This document shows, piece after piece, positions 28,301 to 33,294 of a stretch of DNA of 33,294 nt. Within the stretch, counting starts at the first letter, position 1; every line of letters starts with the position of its first letter. The stretch spans positions 1-33,294 of the forward strand of contig NZ_JZUE01000040.1 of NCBI RefSeq assembly GCF_000969605.1, read 5' to 3'. The notes beneath the pieces were generated by a model that worked only from the letters and a program-made list of their open reading frames with translations, did no database searches and was not told the origin of the DNA. The DNA comes from Aquincola tertiaricarbonis (GTDB taxonomy: Bacteria; Pseudomonadota; Gammaproteobacteria; Burkholderiales; Burkholderiaceae_C). Both the position numbers and the translations under genes were made by a program.

Positions 28301-29059
28301 TCAGCGCAAGCCCAGGTCGGACGGCGACAGACCGTAGTCGGCGATCGCTTTGCGGATCCAGACGAGCGCCCTCAAGCGCTCGTGCTGCCTGGCTGCCTCG
28401 GCCTCGGCTTGCAGCGCAAGCAGCCGCTGGAGCATTGCGGGATAGCGTGGCCAGGCGTCGCCGCCTTCTGTGGTCTCTTGCACCGTGGAACGCACGTGCT
28501 CCAGGCCCGCCGGCTCCGAGCGGGCCGGCTCCGTGCCCAGGACCCGTTCGGGCAACACCTGTGGCCCTTGTCTCGGGACAGGGGCTGTCTCGTTCGGACG
28601 CGTGATGGTGACTTCACCATGCAGTTGCCGCCTGGAACGCCGATGCTGGAGACGGGAAGCGGTGTGCACTTCGGCGGCACCGGTCTCCGGGCTGGCGGGC
28701 TCTTGCGCGCCTGCGGCCGTCGACTGAAGTGCTGTCTGTAAGCCCGCCTCGGGTGACGCAGGCGATGACAGTCGAAACACGCGAGGTGGTCGAGCGGCTT
28801 CCTCTGCCGGCCTCCCCGGCAGGTCAGACAGGGAAAGCTGCTCTCCCCTGCGCTTGACGACGGTGACCACCGGTGCAGTATCAGGCTGTTCCGCCGGACG
28901 TTGCGAGAAGAAAGCTTCGGCTGCCAGACGCGCCGCGCTTGGCGCACGTTGGACTTCGGGGATCTCGAACGAGTTGGGCACAGGAAAGTTGAGTGACAGG
29001 CCAAGTAGGGGGCGGAGGGCCAATGGTAGGCCTGAGCGGTAGCCCGTCGAGCTGCGCAA
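28301..29059 (-). CDS. Hypothetical protein ending in an H-NS-like oligomerisation coiled coil
   Basis: 252 residues if the only available upstream start, TTG 29059, is used. Residues 1-200 are low-complexity, Pro/Ala/Glu/Arg-rich and unrecognised. The last 40 or so residues (LLALQAEAEAARQHERLRAL, then IRKAIADYGLSPSDLG) align with residues 8-45 of the neighbouring H-NS-like protein (KLQAEANQLREEEKAGVVAR, then IREAIAAYELTERDLFG). It therefore has an H-NS N-terminal oligomerisation element at its extreme C-terminus and no H-NS DNA-binding motif. It could join H-NS oligomers and modulate them, as truncated H-NS variants do; that is inference. There is no ATG before about residue 209 and no ribosome-binding site. 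An adjacent frame just upstream reads RLFDVADVFSPD, so a 5' frameshift near 29060 is possible. Confidence 0.5.
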   Translation of the reverse strand: MRSSTGYRSGLPLALRPLLGLSLNFPVPNSFEIPEVQRAPSAARLAAEAFFSQRPAEQPDTAPVVTVVKRRGEQLSLSDLPGRPAEEAARPPRVFRLSSPASPEAGLQTALQSTAAGAQEPASPETGAAEVHTASRLQHRRSRRQLHGEVTITRPNETAPVPRQGPQVLPERVLGTEPARSEPAGLEHVRSTVQETTEGGDAWPRYPAMLQRLLALQAEAEAARQHERLRALVWIRKAIADYGLSPSDLGLR

Positions 29060-29146
29060 TCCGGGCTGAAGACGTCGGCCACATCGAACAGCCGCTGTCT
29101 CGGTGCGGCGCGTCTTCCACTTCCCGAAACGCGCCTGAGGACCCGA

Positions 29147-29737
29147 TCAGCCTTCGACGCGGAACGACTCCAGCGCGCTGCCATTGGCCAGCGCCTGCTT
29201 AAGCCATCTCGGCTGCAAACCGCGGCCACTCCAGGTGTTGCCGGACTCGTCTCGGTACTTCACCGGCGGCTTGCCCGCAGCGCCCTTGCCGTTGGCCGCA
29301 CGGACCTTCTTGCTGGCCGGTGGGCGACCGCGGCGCGCGGCCGTGGCGCCGGCTTCACCGCTGGCATCCGATGCGGCCGGGGCGGACGCGTTGTGGCCCG
29401 CAGCGCCCGCACCACCGCCACCCGTGGCGAAGTCGTGCAAGGACTTGCCCTGTTGCAGCGCCTCGCGCAACCAGCGCGGACGCGGCCCCCGACCGCCCCA
29501 CACATTGCCCGAGTCATCGGCATAAGCCACCGAACGGGCTTTGGGTTGCCGACCGCGCTTCGGCGCGGCCGCACGCGACGTAGTGCCAAACAGATCGCGC
29601 TCGGTCAGCTCGTACGCCGCGATCGCTTCACGGATGCGGGCGACCACACCCGCTTTTTCTTCTTCGCGAAGTTGGTTGGCTTCGGCTTGCAGCTTCTCAA
29701 TTTGCGCCTGCAGGTCGGCGAGTGACTTCTTTGCCAT
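29147..29737 (-). CDS. H-NS-family nucleoid protein with two DNA-binding domains
   Basis: 196 residues from ATG 29737. Residues 1-50 are the coiled-coil oligomerisation segment. Two copies of the H-NS C-terminal DNA-binding motif follow: YADDSGNVWGGRGPRPRWL near 75-95 and YRDESGNTWSGRGLQPRWL near 165-185, each followed by a helix ending in F (SLHDF, ALESF). Usual H-NS proteins have one. The Gly/Ala-rich linker between them holds RRGRPPASKK, an AT-hook-like GRP core, and a weaker KRGRQPK precedes the first copy. It should bind AT-rich DNA and silence genes, perhaps bridging through two sites per subunit. The frame extends to 30067 but without homology. It lies 87 bases upstream of the coiled-coil protein gene on the same strand and is divergent from the HU-like gene. 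Confidence 0.92.
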   Translation of the reverse strand: MAKKSLADLQAQIEKLQAEANQLREEEKAGVVARIREAIAAYELTERDLFGTTSRAAAPKRGRQPKARSVAYADDSGNVWGGRGPRPRWLREALQQGKSLHDFATGGGGAGAAGHNASAPAASDASGEAGATAARRGRPPASKKVRAANGKGAAGKPPVKYRDESGNTWSGRGLQPRWLKQALANGSALESFRVEG

Positions 29738-29953
29738 TGGCGGTCTCACTGAATCGGAAAAGTTGAAGTATGCCGTAACGCCGTATTGTTTGATTGGGTC
29801 TGTATCGTTAACAAATTGGAAACCACGGTTCGTGCTGGAACATCTCCGGCTGATTATGAGTGCAAACCTACCCGCCAGCGCGTACAGGCGGGGCGTTTGC
29901 TCAGAATCCCCGTGACGCACCGTCACCTCAAAGTCACCGGAATCAGCCACCTC
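29738..29953. promoter_or_regulatory. AT-richer divergent region between H-NS-like and HU-like genes
   Basis: The 216 bases between the two start codons are clearly richer in A/T than the rest of the window (for example around 29760-29825, with TTAACAAATTGG). It should hold both promoters and would be a natural target for H-NS autoregulation. Specific -35/-10 boxes could not be assigned with confidence. Confidence 0.45.
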
Positions 29954-30593
29954 ATGGTTACGGCCAAGAAAGCCCTCAACCACCAAGACCGTCAGCGCCG
30001 AGAAGACCGTTGCTGCCAAGAAGTCGAGCAGCGCGGGACTGAAGCCCATCACCTCCGCCTTCAACAAGACCTCGCTGCTCGCGCATTTGGCTCAGACGAT
30101 TGGCTTCGATGCCAAACAGGTCAAAGCCGTGCTGGCAGGACTTGAGGCGACGATGCAAGCTTCGCTGCACGAGAAGGGACTGGGGGAATTCACGTTGCCG
30201 GACCTTCTCAAGGTGACGGCCGTTACCGTGCCGGCTAGAAAGAAGCGCGTGAGCATCAACCCATTCACCAAACAGGAGCAGACGTTCGCTGCGAAACCGG
30301 CGACGACAAAGCTGCGCCTGCGCGCACTCAAAAAGGTGAAGGACGCGGCGCTAAGTCCAAGCGCCACTGATCACCCCCCGCCTGCCGTCGCGCCAGGGCC
30401 TCTTCGAGAAAGAGCGCACGGCCGGCAACGCGCGTGCAACCATCCACCAACGGGGCCTTCAGGTCACACTCATGCGTCGCAATGCCCTCAATTGCGACGG
30501 CTTGACGCTTGTTCCGTACGGCTCGTCTGGGCCGGCCGGCGCATTGGCGTGAGCCGGGCTTACCTCGTGCTGCTGCCAGGGAACCGGTCCTAG
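29954..30593 (+). pseudogene. HU-like DNA-binding protein, frameshifted
   Basis: The Lys/Ala-rich N-terminal tail plus HU fold is typical of Burkholderiales HU-family proteins. ATG 29954 encodes MVTAKKA in one frame. The rest (STTKTVSAEKTVAAKKSSS, then LLAHLAQTIGFDAKQVKAVL, GLGEFTLPDLLKV, INPFTKQEQTFAAKP and LKKVKDAAL) is in another frame that has no start codon. Removing one C from CCC at 29973-29975 joins them as KKASTTK. The homologous part ends at about 30350. The frame then runs on for roughly 80 unrelated residues to a TAG at 30591-30593, whereas relatives stop there, and an out-of-frame TAA lies at 30352-30354. So both ends seem damaged by single-base changes, or are sequencing errors. 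If functional it would bend and compact DNA. Confidence 0.75.
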
Positions 30594-30608
30594 CGCTCGG
30601 AAGGGCAC

Positions 30609-30619
30609 GGGGGGGGGGG
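30609..30619. repeat. Run of eleven G
   Basis: An uninterrupted 11-G tract between the HU-like gene and the end of the acetyltransferase gene. Such tracts slip in replication and in sequencing. It is not inside a supported gene. Confidence 0.9.
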
Positions 30620-30727
30620 TGAAACCACATGGCGCCGCCGCCATCGACATGTCGAGCCGCGGTTCGACTAACCAGCGGCGCGCCAGCCGGCGAAGGGGCC
30701 CGGCTCACGGCAGAACAGGTCAGACGC

Positions 30728-31321
30728 TCAATTGACCGATGCACCATCGGCGGTAATGGCGTCAAGCGGCCCGTAGCGTTGCCAATCGCCCCGGGTCAGC
30801 ACATGGGCAGCTGTAATGGTGCCATACCAAGTCTCGGGGCCGCGGTACTGCATCCCCAACCGACCCATGACCCGTGCCGAAGCGAGGTTGTCCGGGTGGC
30901 GAATGGCGATGAGTTCTGGAGCTGCAAGTTGGGCGAACGCAAAAGCGGCCATGGCCCGAGCAGCCTCGGTGGCCAGCCCCTGGTGCCAATAGTCAGGGTG
31001 CAGCCGCCAGCCGATCTCGAGTGGATTGCACTGCAAACTCGCCAAGTCGGCCGGGGGCTCGGCCTCCCTTCTTGCGTACTGGATGCAACCGGCGCCGACC
31101 AACCGGTCAGCTGTGGGCTCGATAAAAGCCCACCAACCCGTTCCCCATGCCTCCCAGCAGCGCCGTGCGCGGGCGATCATGGACATTGTCTGCTCTCGTG
31201 TGGCCGGCTGACCGCCGATGTAGCGCATCACCTCGGGGATCTGGTTCATCGCATCGAGGCCGTCGACATGCCGGTCTGAGACGGGCTCCAGACGCAGTCG
31301 AACTGTGGTCAGGACGGTCAT
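30728..31321 (-). CDS. GNAT-family N-acetyltransferase (RimJ/RimL-like)
   Basis: 197 residues from ATG 31321. It would transfer an acetyl group from acetyl-CoA to an amine, in the cytoplasm. The pattern is that of RimJ/RimL-type GNATs: a start of TVRLRLEPVSDRHVDGLDAM, the central strand LEIGWRLHPDYWHQGLATEA with the acetyl-CoA loop (HQGLATEA), and the late motif HPDNLASARVMGRLGMQYRG. The substrate cannot be told; relatives acetylate ribosomal-protein N-termini, antibiotics or small metabolites. GAAGGTAA lies about nine bases before the ATG. The open frame reaches 31399 but crosses a direct repeat and lacks similarity. It stands alone, pointing at the HU-like gene. Confidence 0.92.
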   Translation of the reverse strand: MTVLTTVRLRLEPVSDRHVDGLDAMNQIPEVMRYIGGQPATREQTMSMIARARRCWEAWGTGWWAFIEPTADRLVGAGCIQYARREAEPPADLASLQCNPLEIGWRLHPDYWHQGLATEAARAMAAFAFAQLAAPELIAIRHPDNLASARVMGRLGMQYRGPETWYGTITAAHVLTRGDWQRYGPLDAITADGASVN

Positions 31322-31361
31322 GTGCAGGTTACCTTCATACAGGGCCGCCGCGATAGACAGC

Positions 31362-31389
31362 GGAGTGCGTTCGAGGGAGTGCGTTCGAG
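31362..31389. repeat. Perfect 14-bp tandem duplication
   Basis: GGAGTGCGTTCGAG occurs twice head to tail, about 40 bases upstream of the acetyltransferase start, in its likely promoter region. Confidence 0.85.
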
Positions 31390-32090
31390 GTGCCGGCATG
31401 CATGCCGAGGCCGGTAGTGGCCGCTCTCCTCCCCTTCGAGCGCCGCTTTACTTCAATCCCGTGCAGAAGGAGATGTTCAACCGGGCATCGTACTGCGGAT
31501 TGCTTGTCACGGGCGTCTAGCAAGGCTGACGGGCACTCCAGCGAACTTGGCACGGGAGCCTGCCTGACGACCGAAGCCAGGGGGGTACACCCGGTACTGG
31601 ACATGCCCGCCTGGAAGGCGTGCGGCTTAACGGACCATCGACTCGCTCAAGCAGGGCGATGGCCTCGACGACAACTTGGCCGCTGCGGACGAGTTCTGTA
31701 GGTGACGAAGGAGCACGGCCGTGACGGCCACACGTGCCTCAAAGAGACGCCCGCGACCTGGCGCGGAGAAACGTGCCTTCACGTGCGAATGCCCCGACGC
31801 CCTGAACCCAGACCTGCTCAGCTTGTTCAAGGCCATTGATTAAGCAAATAATGAACCGCGGTGCCCGATTCGGCCCGGCGACTGGCCCCGCACCAAGGGG
31901 CATGAGGATGAATGGACCTTGTTGCTCGCAGCTGTCACGAGGGCATTGCAGCCGCCGGGGTCGGACCTCTGGGGCGGGCCCTCCAATCGTGGATTACCCG
32001 CACAACCGACAAGCCGCATTGACCTGCCAGGTCTTGTCCCATCACCGTCAGGGGGCGACCGCGCCGCACTCGATCTGGGTGTAGTGTCTC

Positions 32091-32189
32091 AGGACGCTGG
32101 TCGAGGAAAGTGCCGCGGACGCAGAAAGCCTGCGCAGCCAGGCCGACCGTCTTGTCGAGAGCGTGGCAGTTTTCAAGACCGGTAGCTGA
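32091..32189 (+). pseudogene. 3' relic of a methyl-accepting chemotaxis protein gene
   Basis: The frame reads LVEESAADAESLRSQADRLV, then ESVAVFKTGS and TGA at 32187-32189. This is the standard C-terminal end of Burkholderiales chemoreceptors, which read NAALVEESAAAAESL followed by LVxAVAVFKL. Just upstream, VVSQDA in the next frame matches the preceding TQQNA region, so a frameshift occurs at the junction. The receptor's signalling hairpin, HAMP and sensor parts are not recognisable upstream, and an in-frame TAG lies at 32082-32084. Only about 33 codons remain. Confidence 0.75.
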
Positions 32190-32708
32190 CTCTCAACTTC
32201 GCGGCAATTCGACACGGGCAGAAACGCCTTCACAGGCCTGGGCATCACCCCGGCTGAGCGTTGGGGTGTTGCAGTCTAATGGCAGCCCATCAGCGGGCAA
32301 CTGGTGCACCGTTCCAAAACTAATGCGACGGAGGCAGGTTGCCTCTAATCGTCCGTGACGAGCCGACTCAATGCAAGGTCAGCACCACCAGGTTTCGATG
32401 CTGGCACCACAGGGCGGAGGTAAGCCTGGAGGCCTGGCTCCTGCTCCACCATGCGCAGACTCAGATGGCAATCCCGGATGCACCCGTGTATGGATTGCCC
32501 AAGCGCCAGATCAGCGGAACCATGAGCCGGAGGGCCGGCGGGCGTGAACTACTGCCTAGGCCGCGGCAACTTCCTGCGCTGTACTGGGTTAGTCTCTTGA
32601 GGTGGCCCCGGCGCAGCGACTTTTTGGCGGTCGAAGACAGGCGCTGCCGCCAGGCACAGTGCTTGCAATGATGCGCCGCAACCTCTATAGGAGGTGAACC
32701 TCATCCTC

Positions 32709-32714
32709 AGGAGT
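32709..32714 (+). promoter_or_regulatory. Ribosome-binding site deciding the start of the terminal membrane protein
   Basis: CAGGAG lies nine bases before ATG 32724. A second, stronger-looking AGGAGG (32688-32693) abuts an in-frame GTG at 32694 with no spacer, so that GTG is unlikely to be its start. Confidence 0.5.
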
Positions 32715-32723
32715 GGACAAGTA

Positions 32724-33263
32724 ATGATGCAAGACATGGGCGAGCCACGGCCCCCTGCTCCATATCTGCTGGCAACAGCCGTACTCGCACTGGTTGGATT
32801 CGGCATTGCCTTTCTGTTGTGGGCGCATGATTCGAGCGCGGTTAAAGGTGCCATGCGACTGACATTCACTGCAAGCCTGCTAATGGCGCTTGCGTCCACT
32901 GCGGTAACAGTGGTGCTCGTCCGCCGAGTGTTGATTCGTATTGATGCAGCGCTGGAAGCTCACCACCCGCTGATCAGCACGTTGCCGCGTTCGCTTGCAC
33001 CCTTTGCAGTGATTCTCATTGGCGGGTTCGTGCTCTCGGCCGCGCCGGCGTCGGAGACGACGCTACAGCTCCTGTTTAAGGTCTTGACGACTCTCAGCGT
33101 TTCGGCGCTCACCGCAGTGGCCGCTTTGCTTCCCCTCGCAGTTCTGCGCTTGCATGCGAGCCACGCGGAGCACAAATGCCGCAGCCGATGCGCAACGCAA
33201 TGTTCGCAATTTACGCAAGTAAAGAGTGCTGGCCAAATGAGACGACGCCGCTTGAGTCTCTAG
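32724..33263 (+). CDS. Four-helix integral membrane protein of unknown function
   Basis: 179 residues from ATG 32724 (another ATG follows at 32727). Four hydrophobic stretches of transmembrane length are visible: YLLATAVLALVGFGIAFLLW near 15-35, LTFTASLLMALASTAVTVVL near 47-67, APFAVILIGGFVLSA near 92-110 and LTTLSVSALTAVAALLPLAV near 120-142. The C-terminal 35 residues are soluble and rich in Arg, Cys and His (HASHAEHKCRSRCATQC). I recognise no family. It has good ribosome-binding sites and hydrophobic segments that are unlikely by chance. The preceding 500 bases hold no gene, so it seems monocistronic. Confidence 0.65.
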   Translation: MMQDMGEPRPPAPYLLATAVLALVGFGIAFLLWAHDSSAVKGAMRLTFTASLLMALASTAVTVVLVRRVLIRIDAALEAHHPLISTLPRSLAPFAVILIGGFVLSAAPASETTLQLLFKVLTTLSVSALTAVAALLPLAVLRLHASHAEHKCRSRCATQCSQFTQVKSAGQMRRRRLSL

Positions 33264-33294
33264 GGAAGGTCTGCACAACGCGATGCGATGCGCC

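Larger units (their letters stand above)
31322..32723. other. Long gene-poor stretch with a chemoreceptor relic
   Basis: About 1.4 kb without an intact gene. The 3' end of a chemoreceptor gene survives at 32091-32189. Short coding-like fragments occur at about 31640-31700 (IDSLKQGDGLDDNLAAADEF) and 31735-31842 (ending PDALNPDLLSLFKAID before TAA), but I recognise neither. The remainder looks random. Confidence 0.45.

Noticed and set aside
31390-31520. Possible C-terminal relic of an IS3-type transposase (FERR near YFNPVQ on the plus strand)
   Set aside because: Only a handful of residues fit and two frame changes are needed. No inverted repeats or other transposase motifs are nearby.

Overview
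This GC-rich window (most codons end in G or C) looks like a betaproteobacterium of the order Burkholderiales. The clues are a PEP-CTERM protein, a lysine/alanine-rich HU-like protein of the type common in that order, an H-NS protein with Burkholderiales-style DNA-binding motifs, and many cache/PAS hybrid histidine kinases. No tRNA, rRNA, CRISPR array or intact transposon was recognised. Genes are loosely packed, with long gene-poor stretches, several of which hold broken genes.

Layout. 1-482: 3' end of a manganese catalase. 1294-2235: transglutaminase-like protein. 2683-2952: small unknown ORF. 3196-3633 (-): lone receiver domain. 4089-5063 (-): CorA metal transporter. 5916-7193: broken PAS histidine kinase. 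7242-9485: hybrid kinase 1. 10288-12300 (-) and 12597-15329 (+): divergent cache-PAS-GGDEF diguanylate cyclase and hybrid kinase 2. 15679-16356: PEP-CTERM protein. 16501-17307: broken DUF2382 stress-protein gene. 17378-18403 (-): PhnA-like membrane protein. 19166-21118 (-): hybrid kinase 3, overlapped by an upstream RsbQ-type alpha/beta hydrolase (21112-21915). 23517-23792: HicB-like fragment. 24172-24693: GAF protein. 25543-27687 (-): hybrid kinase 4. 28301-29059 (-): protein ending in an H-NS-like coiled coil. 29147-29737 (-): H-NS-family protein with two DNA-binding domains. 29954-30593 (+): frameshifted HU-like gene. 30728-31321 (-): GNAT acetyltransferase. 32091-32189: chemoreceptor tail relic. 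32724-33263: four-helix membrane protein.

How the genes fit together. The window is dominated by signal input: four apparently intact hybrid kinases, a diguanylate cyclase, a GAF protein, a lone receiver and a dead kinase. No Hpt protein or response regulator with an output domain is visible, so phosphate and c-di-GMP outputs must lie elsewhere. A second theme is stress and chromatin: Mn-catalase, DUF2382 and PhnA-like genes, then H-NS-like and HU-like nucleoid proteins.

The most interesting item is the RsbQ-type hydrolase whose stop overlaps the start of a PAS hybrid histidine kinase. It looks like the RsbQ/PAS ligand-sensing pair of Bacillus wired to a phosphorelay. Also notable are the tandem H-NS domains with an AT-hook-like linker, the adjacent protein carrying only an H-NS-like oligomerisation segment, and a run of genes broken by single-base indels.
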